Source: Tetrapyrgos nigripes (Eukaryota > Basidiomycota > Agaricomycetes > Agaricales > Campanellaceae). Taken from it: a stretch of DNA of 64,000 nucleotides. How positions within the stretch are numbered: the first letter of the stretch is position 1; every line of letters begins with the position of its first letter. The notes beneath the pieces are model-generated. The model saw nothing but the letters and a program-made list of their open reading frames with translations, had not been told where the DNA came from and did no database searches. The translations under genes and the position numbers were made by a program. Positions 1 through 12,500 of this stretch are shown here, piece after piece. The stretch spans positions 434,001 to 498,000 of the forward strand of contig JAACJM010000023.1 of the NCBI GenBank assembly GCA_013368315.1. The letters are read 5' to 3'.

Positions 1-93
1 ACAATGGTACTGCGTCACATTCTACATTCTACATCCCTACTCCTTCCCCGTCAACATCTACACCCGTGTCTTGTCCGGCCCTGGGTCTTACCA

Positions 94-1142
94 TTACCAC
101 CAAAGCTTATGCGTAGGACACTGATACCCATCCGGATTCTTAAACAGGTACAGTTGATGGTAATCTTCAGCGCCCCACCATTGACCGGCTTCGATGAGGG
201 AGGTGGCAATTTTCTTATTCCTGAAAGTTAAAGACAGAAAGAAAGAGAGTAAGAAAACATCAGCATCCAAATAAAGTATCATGAAGACAAAAGCAGAAGA
301 ACAGACAAAGACACAAGTAGTCATCCCATCGTTATCACGACCACACGATCACCATCCCACTATACTCTCTACTGGTCCTAGCCCGGGTAATACACTCCTC
401 CTCCTCCTATACCTTCTACTCTTACATTCTCTCCTCAAGAAAAACACTAAAAGAAACTACTCACCTCGACGTAAAATGCTTCTCCTGAACCTCCTCTGTC
501 ACCCTCTTTGCGGTTTCGAGTTGGGAGGGAGAGTGGTAGAAGATGGCGGAGCGATATTCTGGGGTGTGGTGGAGAGGGCAGGGTTTAAAGTAGGGTATGG
601 AGGGCAGAATTTGCACACAGGGTGCGTTGTCGGGTGGTGGGGAAAGCGACGGTTGAGGCAGACGTCAGAAACCAGCAACTAGGCAAGAAAGAGACAACGC
701 ACGAGTACCAACATCCGCTCCTTGCCTATTAACCGTCGTAGGATCATGCGTGCGGTAGAAAAACTCTGTTACACCGTCAGTATCCTCCCCATTACCCGTA
801 GGTCGTGTACTCACCAACCAACTCGGCATAACTCACGACACTAGGATCAAACTCAATCCTCAACGCCTCTGCATGGTCCGTCGTCCCAGTACACACTTCT
901 CTATAACTCGGATTCGTCACATCCTCCTTCCCTCCCGTATACCCCACACTCGTCTTGAGGATACCCTTGTTCTCCTTCGGAGGGTAATGCTTCAAAAAGA
1001 TGTGCTCGACACCCCAGAAACAGCCTGCGGCAAAGGTAGCTACTTCTGGCGGAGCACCGGAAGAGGTTGCTGAGGACATGGCGCGGAGAGAGGAAAGGTC
1101 GATGGGGGTGCCAAAGAGGCGAGTGCGGAGGGAGGATAGCAT
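94..1142 (-). CDS. msrA: Peptide methionine sulfoxide reductase A, intact 4-exon gene
   Basis: The enzyme reduces methionine-S-sulfoxide in oxidised proteins, using thioredoxin as electron donor. Exons on the minus strand are 1142-815, 765-703, 558-465 and 220-94. The phases fit exactly and give 203 residues, normal for the family. The catalytic motif GCFWGVE lies near residue 41. Later family blocks are [26 protein letters not shown] (made only by splicing exon 2 to exon 3) and [10 protein letters not shown] at the C-terminus. The first 20 residues are basic and could be a mitochondrial leader, with an alternative start at Met22 for a cytosolic form; that is inference. Introns 1 and 2 are short, but intron 3 is 244 bp and carries a short word also found near 37570. 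A degenerate partial copy lies at 17143-17605. Confidence 0.93.
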
Positions 1143-2267
1143 GATGATGAATCAGATGATGGCGACACTATGAGGTCATCTGCTGACATGTCTTTGTTTC
1201 CCAAACGACTAGACTCGCGTGGCCAGTGCCGTTTGGATGCCGGAACGCGGCAGCGTCAGATTATAAGAACGAGGCCCTTTTAACTTTAAGGGCCTCGTAA
1301 TGATTCTCGCTTTGGGTTTACCAGTTAGGCTCTAAAGTTTAAAGAGTAGAGCACCACCAGCCCCCGGTCCTGTGGACAGATTTCCCGACTTTCCTCATAT
1401 TCTTCTTGCACGGTATGCCAGTGTCAGAGTATTCATATGAAGGGGTGTGGGCCAGCGCTGAGCGTGGCAGAAACGAGTCCAGTGAGTTCGACCACACTCC
1501 AGTGAAGATATTCAATGAAAAACGGATATTGTTGGTTCAATTTCTGAGAAAAGTACTAGAGTGTAGATCATTGTGTAGAATCAGAGGCTCAGAGCTATAA
1601 TCAATATACATGAGAAGAAGATACAGCCCTTGAGCTCTTGAAAAGGGAATACTTACAAGAATAGGGGTGCATATTCTCTATTACCAGAGAAATTTGGAAA
1701 GAAATTTGATTGAGACAGACGGAGGAAATTGGGACAAACTCAACATAGCCACACGTGGAAACGCAGTGTAAAGAACTTGTCCTCATTCTTCGGCCTCGTA
1801 ATTGGCGAACTACACCACAATCTTTTTTATCTTAGCTACAGCATAGCTTGCATTTTGATGGTCACCCGTTGTCGCAAATCATATAGCGGATATCCTCGAG
1901 AACTTTCTGAAAGACCGAATGGATTATACGTTGCTGAGATCACAGTTCAAAAACCGAACCCTGAATGAATCCAAGGAAGCTCAGTCAAATCATGAGTTTG
2001 CTCGTTCATACTAGGGAATGGTCTCAAGAGGGTGAGTGATTTCTGTGATCGTCAAGCTTTCATCAGGCTAAAACCTCAAACACATTTACCTCTTTTCAAC
2101 ATCTCACTACTTACTAAAGCGGAAAGACAATCTTGAATCAACGTTTTCCCAGAGTCAATGATTATTCTGAATATGCTGAAAAGTATTCAACGAATTATCA
2201 TAAGATTTGTAACTATGCATATATAAGTATATATTCGCCTGATTATTGCCCAGTTATACTCCAATAA
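1143..2267. other. Intergenic; MsrA promoter and repeat debris
   Basis: I see no gene here. The MsrA upstream region at 1157-1215 (GATGGCGACACTATGAGGTC, then a TCTTTGTTT word) recurs near 17605, 18175, 20466 and 23281. The stretch 1295-1320 resembles the 5' half of a proline tRNA (TGATTCTCGCTTTGGG). A word at 1439-1455 (GGGGTGTGGGCCAGC) recurs at 29298. Confidence 0.5.
1269..1298. repeat. Perfect 11-bp inverted repeat hairpin (GGGCCTCGT family)
   Basis: ACGAGGCCCTT at 1269-1279 faces AAGGGCCTCGT at 1288-1298 across an 8 nt loop. The word GGGCCTCGT recurs at the edge of the repeats near 23850 and 27526 and, in inverse form, at 13338 and 27325. It therefore looks like the end of a small dispersed element. 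It is not a convincing terminator, since no gene ends close by. Confidence 0.5.
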
Positions 2268-4549
2268 TCAGACTCGGAACGAAATCGTGCACGGCAAGGT
2301 GTTGGGTGAGCTAAGTAAAGAGCGAAGGCTTCAGGTATATGACCAGTACTAAATGAAGCGCGCTTACCAGAAAGCACCATCTGAAAAATAATCCTCTACA
2401 TTTTCATTGGGCAAGGTCGATATTTTGACAGCTGCGAGGGTTGCAGCGATTGTCAACCAGACTGTGTCATTGGCCATGTATCTACCGACGCAAACCCTAA
2501 ATCGCGATCAGAAAGAAAATAGGAAAGAAGCTCAAATGTCATGCGTACCTTCGCCCGAATCCATATGCTAAAATGGAGTTTATATTGTCAAAGTGGCCAT
2601 CCTTGCGCAAATGTCTCTCTGGGATGAACTGGTCCGGATCCTTGTAAACAGAAGGATCATGTGTCATTGCCCTGAAAGAGAGGAAGAATTTGTAAGAAAT
2701 TCAGCTGAAAGTTCTGAACACTCACCAAATATTGGCATAGATTGATGTTCCTACTCAACGTTTAGTTCCTTGCAGTTATACTGTTCAATCAGATAATTAT
2801 GAGCTGACCTTTGGGTATATAATATCCGTTGTAAATGATATCTTCCATAGAATCATGAGCCATGCCTAAAGTTCAAAGGAAAGTAAGAAAAGTACATATT
2901 TTTGTCAAAGATCAACACACCCATTGGAAATGCAGGATGCCAGCGCATCACTTCTCTGAATATAGCCTCAATATAAGGCAGAGAAGCACGGTCATCAAAA
3001 GTAGGCATTCTTCCCTTTCCGAGTACAGTGTCCAGTTCTTCTTGACCCTTGGATTGCACTTCTGGATAGATGCTCATTGCCAGGAAGAAAGTGGACATAG
3101 CAGTCACTGTCTAAAAAAAGCCAAAGGTAGCAAAAGAAGCATATCAAAAGGTGTCAACATTGAAATGATCTCAAAGCATATGCGGGTAACTTACTGTATC
3201 TGAAGCAGCTAGTGGTAAACAAGGCAATTAGTGAAGATGGGAGAACGAGAACGAGAATGAGAAGCTGACCAGCAATGGAGGTAAATCCAAACCATTTAAT
3301 TCTATGTATTTCCTCATGATTTTCCGGATCAGTCCTGGAGAGCAATTTTGCAATGAGAGATGCATGGTCTCCATCTGACTTCTGTAGATAAGTAGTCAGA
3401 CGTTAAATTTTTGAATTTAAAGGATGGAAATATGGAGACACTGACCATCTTCTCCTGAACAGCATCCCAAGGTTTATTTACCCCATCTTCAGTCACTTGT
3501 CCAAGCGTACGATGAGCAGCAATAAGTTGACCATTCGGAAACCATGATGGGAAATGTTGAATGAATGGTATATATTTGAAGCCATCCCAGCCAGGTATGA
3601 AGGAATTGCTGCTGACATTAAAGTCAATCATCTCTCGGTTGTGAACAGGCATTTCTTCCTTGTTACTTGAAATTTCTAGGTCGTATATTGCTGCAAACAT
3701 GATCTTCTGAGAGACACTGTGACCAATGATCATAATGATTGTTAAGGAGATACCCGGATGAGAAATGAAAGTCAAGTGGTCAAGGATATAAGAAGACTCA
3801 CGTAGATATTTGATCTTTCAGTGTGTGCTTCGAAAAGCGCAGTCCTTCAACAAAATCATAAATTTGTTGAGTTTGTATTGGTCGAAATTGGCTTGTCGCC
3901 TCTGCGCGGAAGATCTGATGGAAAAGTTTGCGGGACTTCCTCCATTTATCTGAGTAAGGTTGCAAGCCTGCAGAAAATGAATCGGATTGAGAAAATATTC
4001 TGATTACAATTTGTTGGTGAAGGCTGTACTCATGAATTCCTCTAGGTGAGATCTGCCAGTGTTGAAGCATTCTGTAAAATTGATTTTATATACACGGAAC
4101 GAGCCTACTCACATCCCATCCAATTGTGTATTTGCCCTATCAGAAGTGATTCTAGCTTGTTTATCAAGGATGTCTCTGGCGGCTTGAAGGGAGTTAAGGA
4201 CGAGGTAATGTTTGCCAAAGCGAGTAAAGTGGATGAGGTCGCCTGAATCCAAAACGGCGCGTATCGGGATGAGTACTCCTCATCAATTCGAATACCAGAC
4301 GCACCGTATTTCTTGCCCCATTCTATGTATGTCAACCAAAACTTCTTCGATGGGACCTTGGTGCTAGGAAGGCCAGTATACCAGTAGCCTTTTGGGCCAG
4401 GGGGATAAGGATACTTATCTCGACTAGTATAACGAAGACTTTGAAAGCGGAATGAGACCAGTCGCGCAATGCACAGGATATGAATGCCAAAGGGGATTGT
4501 GTACTTACAAGAGGATGACCATCGACAAGCCAAGTATCGAACCCGCCAT
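2268..4549 (-). CDS. Cytochrome P450 monooxygenase
   Basis: A microsomal-type P450 spread over about ten exons. The start at 4549 (MAGSILGLSMVIL) gives a short hydrophobic signal anchor, and the frame reaches the anchor-adjacent proline hinge YPYPPGPKG through an intron ending at about 4440. The body contains GLQPYSDKWRKSRKLFHQIF (helix C region) and an I-helix ASDT segment split by an intron near 3195. The K-helix ExxR is in EAIFREVMRWHP, the PERF box is FIPERHL, and the heme loop is YGFGRR-VCVGRYMA, again intron-split (about 2555/2500). The last exon, after the intron near 2350, ends at TGA 2268-2270 with SPNTLPCTISFRV. The sequence resembles the CYP64/CYP5037-like Agaricomycete P450s, but that assignment is from memory. 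Substrate unknown. No frameshift was seen in the parts I traced. Confidence 0.85.
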
Positions 4550-6599
4550 TCCTACCGTTGACGTCGGAGGGAGTCCATTGGGGAAAAAGTAGTCAATCAT
4601 TTCTTTGAAAAGGATACAAACGAAGTTGGGGAAAGGTGTCCTATGCTCAGAATGAAGAAAGCTTCCAGTATATATCATACCCAGATGGAATGACTCCGAG
4701 CCTGGACTAATGTATGGACGGTGCCTTACCTACACAACACGATTCGCTGATCATATAGACTTCTTAACACTTCCAGAGTAGTCATGCATCAAACCGCTTC
4801 ACTAAGTGTCATCTAGTGTCATCCGGAGAATAGGACCTCGCCGCTTCCCTGCTCAGGGTTGCGCCGCCATTTTAGAGATCGTCGTCAATCAGTCTGAATT
4901 CTGTGAGAGTGTCTTGGTATGTAGTGCATAAGAGTATGCCACTTATCCTCCCAGTCAATAGTCATGGCCCTCCTCTCCGAACATCACCTACTTTACCGTA
5001 TCCGTCGTTCCTCTTTCCCGTTCTCCCATGCGAACCCATACCCAGACTAAGAGCAGTACCTACAACCCCGGCCACAATTCCCCATCGCGCTATCAACGTC
5101 GCCTTCTAGGCCGATAAAGCGAGAGATGCAGGCGATATATGGATCGTCTTAAGGACAGCCTTCAGTCGAGGGGTTGGTGATTGTCGCCTGAAACCCCTCA
5201 AAGTCTCTCAAAATCTCTCCTCCATGGCATGGCCTAGCAGTTGACGGTTGTGTGAAGGGTCGTTCGGAAAGGAGGATTGATTAGGCAGCCTTCATGCTCT
5301 CTTCCGGGATGACACGAATGCGGTCAACGTAAACTTGCGGTCGCATAAGAGCCGAAAGCGAGACCTACTGATATTTGCAAAACTGACGTCTCTCGTGCGT
5401 CCCACCACCCACCACCCGTAGACCGCCGACAGCAAGTCGTACACCCCTGTAAAATCGCGATAATTAAACATAATAAAGCCACTTACTTGAATCTGACCTG
5501 AAGAGGCTATCCGCATAAGACTTCTTAGTCGGTATTAGCTGAAGAACAGAGTTATGGCTCTAGGCTAATCATGTCGAATCACGAGTGAACGATGGAAAGC
5601 TTGAACCTTGACCCCAAGTAATATGTAGATTGCAGACTCTCGGAAACCTGTTACCAAGGAAATGAATACTGTGGCAACGGAGAAATGAAGAATGATTAAG
5701 AGACGATCTCAGGGAAGTTCAACCGCAGAGAAAGAAGACAACCAAAGAATAGAAAGCATGCGCTCAGGGTCCCGCCGTACTCATCAAATTGATATACACT
5801 TTAGCCAAAAGACTTTACAGCTAGACGGCCTAAGGGTATCTGACTGGAAGGTTGTGCCAGCGCTCTGTCATGTCGTAGTTCGGTTCTGTCCCTCGCAGTG
5901 TCTGCGTATGGTATATAATAGGCAGAGGCTAATGCCAAACAAGTACAAACAAATAACATCTATCCCTTAACCTCCTACTCCATCGTCGATTGGTCGTCGA
6001 TCAGAATTGCAGAGAGGCTCGGCTCGATATACAGTGCGATGAATGGTAACGCAAACGCAAAGTAACCTCACCTCGTACAGCTAGCTGTCAAATCGATGAT
6101 CAAGAGTGGTTCTGAGAACGAGGCGTGCGTGCGTTTTGCACGCCGTAATCTCATTGCACTACCCGAGTGTCCAGAATTTCATTGGAGCTTGTAAGCAGCA
6201 TAGTTTGACGGACGTCGACAAGACAAGGCCTTTCAGTCAACCGTTCCCGGCGCATTGCGCAAGACGCCAGTCTAATTATTGATACTCAGCGCTCAGCACT
6301 ATCATCCGATAAGGCTAGCGCTTCAGCATAGCTTGTATCTTTCCTGCTTCTACTTCACGTATCAGGTTTGGAACGTGTACGCTACCAGTCACTAACACCT
6401 GAACTCAAGTCATCGATGCGTCTTCAAGCTTGCTAAAAAGCGACCCTTGGATAAGGTGGGACGTATCAAGCCATCTAGACTCCAGGCCTCGCAGCCTTCT
6501 CCGATCCATGAATTGCTTCTTTGCATTCACGTGAAGTTAACATAAAGTAACCAGTCATCATCGATTGCTCCATCTTGCTCCATCGACGCACCGTGCTCC
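4550..6599. other. Intergenic, nothing recognised
   Basis: About 2 kb with only short, unrelated open frames. No conserved protein, tRNA or element end was recognised. It holds the divergent upstream regions of the P450 gene and of the unknown gene starting at 6600. Confidence 0.4.
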
Positions 6600-9500
6600 A
6601 TGGCCAGCCCAATACATAACGACGTTTGGAGGCTCCATGGGCTGCAACTCGCCCTCCTCATAGTCATGTTTGCTTTTGGCCATCAAGACTCGCGCAAATT
6701 TATCGATCTCCTGCTTCAAGTGACAAACAATAAGTGGGCCAATATTGATGTCAATAAGGAAGTCAGACTTCCTTATTCAGTGTTGCCGGAGTCCGGGCCA
6801 TGGCCCCATTGGCCCTGAACCGACCCCGGACCGACCCCGAGGTCCAGGTCCAGTGGCTATGTAAGACCTGACCCGGACCTGGAGGTCCGGGTCGAGGGTC
6901 AGAGGCTGAGGAGGAGGGCTGACCCGGTCCGGACCTCTGGACCTCGGGTGTCGGTATGACTGAGTTTAGGCACTTTGAGCGGCTTCGATGACCTTCTTTT
7001 GACCTTTTTGATAGAGGATCTGGTGACCTGAGTTGCCGTATTGGTTGCCACAGCGCGCTCTCACCAAAATAGCAGTACTCGGAAGATGCCGAGCATGACC
7101 TCGAAGCTGCATAAATGTTATCACTTGAGTGCAGACGCGCTGTGGCTCAGTTATTACAGTCATCATTGTCAATTCATACAGATACAACTACTAAATTACA
7201 TTATTCCCGCTACGTAAGTAGTGGGTTTTTACGAAGCAATCAAATTTACGTTTCCATGGGCGATCAGTGATCGGGAGTGTTCGGTCAATCCGCGCCGCGG
7301 CTCGCATTCGCCCGTGCTTTAGTGGGCTTGCTGTTTGTGATCTGGAGCTCGCATTCCTTGTGTACCCGGGCCGGCAATTGCTGTCCTGTCCGAACACCCC
7401 TCTTCTTTTACCTTAGTCAGTGTGGGTGGGTATCTGCACGCGTTCACTGACCCCTGCTTTCCCACTCACATCTTCTTTGTCTACCTCAAGATCTGTTCGG
7501 CCCAACCACTACCCAACATCTTTCTCTCTTTCCTCTTTTCGTCATGGTTCTTCTCACCGTTCTCATTGAAGGCATCTCTGTTCTTTCGTATGCTTGTGAC
7601 CAACATCTAATGAGTTCATTGCTCTCTGTCTCCTACGCCAAACAACGCGGTTTGCCTTTCCCTGAGTTTGAATCAGGCGTTGTCCGCTCGCTGCCTGTTA
7701 CCATTCTGTCTGACTTGATACCTTTGATGACGGCAATTGACCTTATGCTCACAAATTACTGCCCCTATAACACTTCAGTGGTCCTGGGCAAGGACATTTT
7801 CGACGCCTGTCTGAGGGCAAGCCTACCAGAACTCCCTGGTCTTATTCAGAACACTTCTATCTCTGGTATTCAGAATGCAACCGTTAATACTTCTGTCTCT
7901 TCATCTGTATCTTTACCTCAAGTTTACTCATTCCCCCCTAGTAAAGACACTTTCCCCACTCCCATTCCACATCTCAATTGAGGCTGTACATTCACAGTAT
8001 CCAATGGACCCTCATCGCACCACCCACTCCTGTCACGAGCTGCCTCTGGGTCCAGTGAGTCCACTTGTCCATGGCTATAGAAAGCTCTACAAGGAATTGG
8101 TACTTACCGTGTTCTAGCTCCCATCGTTGACCTGCACGGTAGTGGTAGCAGAGATGTGATCCCGAAGGCATCTCACATAGCATCATCCTCCTCAAATTCG
8201 GGTAACAGTGAATCATTCTTGATGGGTACCAAGGAGAACTACAGCAGCTGACTGTCCTGCCTCTGTAGGTACCTTGCCTGTCTTTCCTGGCAGTGGAACC
8301 TCCACAGAACATTGCGTGTTAACTCATTCTGGCGATGCCATGTTACCTTCTTATGATGTACCTCTTTTTACCCCTGCTTCCAGTTCTGTCCCTCCCGAAG
8401 TTGAACCAGTTCCTGGTCCCAGCAGTGTTAGTTTTGAACATGCACCCACTGCCGGTGAGCAAAAGTCTAAGGCCATGGAGTTATTTCGTGATCTCGCTAG
8501 TGGCCATTATAGTGCTGGTGTATGCTGCTCACCATTCCTCGATAACCCCATACTGTTGTTACATAACGCCCATAGTCATGGCATCGCCACAGATGGACTT
8601 TTCGACATGAAGGGTTTAAGGAAAGCCATTGTAAACCATATATTCACCCACAGCGTTACACTCCAACCTTGGCTTTCTTTCTGGAGGGCTGTGGGTACAG
8701 GTTCAGACCCCGAGGTGACCAGGAGACCGATCTCAACAACAATCTCGGAGAAGGGGATTGTTCTAGGACTGACTATTCGTCTTCCCATATTGTCAGCGTC
8801 TACAATTTCTGCAAGACGATTGGTCTACGTACGGAAGTTATCCAGTTGATTTCTTGTGACGGCCCTGAGGTTGCAGCTATAATGGGCTTTCATTCATGTG
8901 AGTGTTAATGTCCAATTGCCATAAGACATGAAGTGCTGATTGCGATTTTGAAGCTTGTGTCATGAATTTCATCACTTACAACTACGCAATATCTTTGTAT
9001 CCCGATGCCACGTACTGCGAAAAGGTCAACTTGGCATTCGCTCCAGTGGGAGCTGCCGGACACTCTGCAGTCATGCGGAAGTATCAGCGGCGTGGCTGGC
9101 CTACGATTAGGACTATGGGTGCCCAACACTATCTCTCTCCCAACAAAGAGTTCTCCCATCGAGTCCGAGTCGTAGGGGATAGTTTGTGCAAGGTTGTGCC
9201 CATCTCGATGGAAGCTACAGCTGCGCCTGAGAGGCTACCCGATGATGTGTTCTTGAACTCTTGGTCAATTCGATTTGATCTTGTGGGTCGGCCAAGAATT
9301 GCATTTTCTTTGCTTAAGTCATGTAATGATCTCACTGTGTGTGTGGAAGAGGGTGTTGGATATCTGTATGGAAGAGATGAACGGTATGTTTTTGAGTCAC
9401 CAACTCTGATACTTTGGACAATTTCTGACAGAACCTAGGGTATGCTCTGGAAAATTACGCGACCAAATCAAAGAAGGTTTGCTGTTGAATTTGGAACCAC

Positions 9501-12500
9501 ACAAATCCCGACTTGCCGCGAGTTCTGCACTGTTGAACGGTTTATCCAAGAATGACCTTGAACTGTGTGGTGAATTGTTCTGGTTCGAGGCACTTGTAGC
9601 GATTGCGATGGCACTCTGTGAGGGAGATGGGAGGGGTTTGACAGTGCGTGTATATTGCTCCTTAATTATAAATCAATCCTGACGCGTTGGCAGGTTGTAA
9701 GCGAGGGCAAGTTGATGGAAAGTGGTAGGCCATGTAAATGTATCACCGTGAAGTTCTCTGGTGATTTGGATAATCATACTCGGATGAGGGCCGGGGTGGC
9801 TGTGGATTACTTGTTGCGGGCCATGAATTGCGAGGCTGTCTTGAATGATGAAGGGATGCACTTCTACCTGGTGCAAGACCTGGTGTGATTGGGGACTGTG
9901 TGTGTATGATAGTATTTTGGTTTTTTGATGGAACGGTGATGATTGGTTTATTTGCATTTTCTAATTACTTGGTTGTACTCTGGAAGATATGTAAATTTAA
10001 AAAACGGTGGTAAACAAGCATTGGTGTGACAGCTGATAAGAAGCTGGCTGCGCATCGAGAACTCTCCCTTGATGGACTCTGATGAATGTATTGCGAACAG
10101 GGATCATGTCGTCGTAATTTGTCCTCAGTGGTCTAGTGGTGTTCTTTATCTGTGACGGGACGTTGCTCCTAAACACCTGATTTGAGATACCGAATACCCA
10201 AAAAGAATCCACTATAGAAGTTAAGCGGAAAAGACTCAGATCGATGGATCTTCTCACTATATGTCCATTGACGGGGATTGAACCCATCATGGTGCGCTAG
10301 ATGAACAACACCACTAGACCATAGAGGACAATGTTTACTCTTAAGATTATTGAACGTACCGGTTGCGTGAATTCTGCGTGCCACCTGCGTGCTGCGTGTC
10401 GTCTCCATTAGGCAAGTCCGATATATCCGTTGGGCTGTAAGCGCATCTACATATGTACACCCTTTGAGGTCCTTCGTCGGTGTTTAAATCAAGTTGGGAT
10501 TGCCGTACTATGAGCTCAGAAAGTGAAAGTCATGGATGTAAGAGGTCTTACTTGAATGGAAGGGATATCTACAGCGTCATGGTTGTATTAAGCTCCGTAA
10601 GAACTTGAACATTGGTAATGTACCTGCAAATTCAAATGAGTAAAGGCATATGTGAACCAAGTACTAAGTAGTATGGATTCAGCTATATGACTTTTGTTGT
10701 ACAGCACAAAGATGAGTGGAGAACGGAGACAAAGAAAGAAGGAACACATTTTAATTTCACCTAAATGCCTCACATTTCGTGGGTTATTTCCTGGAGCAGA
10801 GCTTCGGACATACGCTTACAAATGGGTTGGGTTTTGTACATTGATGAGAGCTACACTGTGCGGCCGGAAAGTTGGTCTGAGGAGGACAAACTTTTCTGGT
10901 GGATGAGTCGTCCGACTTGGCGACACTCAGGCTGGCACGCAGGTGGCACGCAGACCGGCACGCAGGTACACGTGACCTGCGTGTCATCCCGATAGATCTG
11001 CGTGCCATCGGCTAAGGCTGAGCGCTGAGTGTCCACTCCTCGTTCACAAGACAATGAAAAATCTCAACTGGCACTCGGAACTGTGATTTTCACTTCAGAA
11101 AATAGAGAAAACTATTCATGGGTCTCACTGGACAAGGTCAGAATGGAAGAAAGCAGTCAATTTTTGCCTTAAGGCACGCCTTCGGCTAATCGTCGGCTAA
11201 GGGTCTGCATGTCCTGCGTGCCACTCTTCGAGGTCGAGAAACTGGGAAATCTCGCCTGCTCGTGTTCAGTTTCAAGCTAGATTTCAAGTTAATATAGGTG
11301 AATGATAAATTTCCCATCTAGAGACATCTTTTATACAAAATCAGCAATGTGTTGCCTTGCACTTAACCTCAGTAGTGTCCTTAATACCTATTTCATGGCC
11401 CTTGCACTCAGAATAATACATTTTGTCTTGTAAATGGGTAGTAAAAGACCCCAATGAGCTGAAATACATGGAATCACAAGATATATCCTGACACGCAGAC
11501 ACACAACTATCGGCACGCAGGCACGCAGGCATGACACGCAGAATTCAACATACCGTTGAACGTACCAACATACTTGAGTTTGGCATTGTTGCACTGAGCT
11601 CACCACGGCTTCACTGAGACCCATTATCATTGTTAGTGTCTTTCTCGTGTTAAGATCCATTTGGACTATGTTTTTTTTTTTTTTTTTGCTTGACATATGG
11701 TTCAGTTCGTATTGTTGGTTCTTTTAGGTATTGAGAGCAAACACAGTAACGGGATCGCGAGCCTATGCCTGGGTGAGCCTGCTGCCCGTCGGCGTGTGGG
11801 TAGCGGGCTTTGCTGCCCCGCCGGCCTTCGCCGATTATTTACAGATTCTAACACTTTTTATGGGTCCTACCGTCCTCCAAAAAACTTTTTCTCTATGTGG
11901 ACCTGGGCCAACCCCGGACCGGCCCTCTTGACCCAGGTCCGCAGGTCCAGGGCCAGGGTCCAGTGAGAGGGTGGACCGACCCTGTAGGTCCGGGCCAAGG
12001 GCCAGAAAATTTTGGCTGGACCTGACCCGAACCGGACCTCGGCAACACTGGGAAGTCAAGGTAGACTTACTCATTTCCTTTCCTCCTCTTTCATCCTCGT
12101 ATGCGCTCCACCAGTGTCGCTAACTTTGAATGATTAATGGTTATAGGTAGGCGACTTTGGTCGCATTGACCAAGCTACTGGGGAATTTCTCGTCGAAGGG
12201 AACCTTTATGAGCTGGCAGAGACGAAGCCAGTGATGGAATCTTACCCCGTCCAAACGACCGTCCCGACCAAATTCGAGAAGTACCTCTCCAAAGGCGTCA
12301 AGGAGGTGTCGATATCTCCTTCTGTTAATGTTGGAATGTAAACCCATGCTCCAAAACCTCTAACTTCGTACTCACTGTTGTGGTAGTCCATCTATCGCGG
12401 ACGTCGGATTTGTAGGAAAATGGGAGTTCAAGAGTAATAAAGGGGCGCTACTGGTACTCCTCGCCCCTCGAATCAGCACCATGCGTGGCTTCCCGAAAAG

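Larger units (their letters stand above)
6766..12050. mobile_element. hAT-type element, about 5.27 kb, with nested MITE
   Basis: The termini are CAGTGTTGCCGGAGTCCGG (from 6778) and its inverse, ending CTCGGCAACACTG at 12050. The 8 bp GGAAGTCA is present on both sides (6758-6765 and 12051-12058), as expected for hAT. Between the left copy and the CAGTG terminus lie 12 extra bases, GACTTCCTTATT (6766-6777). They are the exact reverse complement of the adjoining host bases AATAAGGAAGTC. The ends (6778-7205 and 11834-12050) match the whole of the 637 bp MITE at 24110-24746 in reverse orientation. The interior carries one gene (7544-9888), a tRNA-like relic and a nested MITE. I see no recognisable hAT transposase, so the element is probably non-autonomous or holds captured DNA. 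Confidence 0.8.

Noticed and set aside
1300..1330. Proline tRNA gene at the end of the hairpin
   Set aside because: Only the stretch TGATTCTCGCTTTGGG matches; no T-arm and no 3' acceptor half.
10121..10329. Inverted pair of tRNA-like segments as a functional tRNA
   Set aside because: The acceptor stem and anticodon arm do not fold properly in either copy; kept only as a relic.
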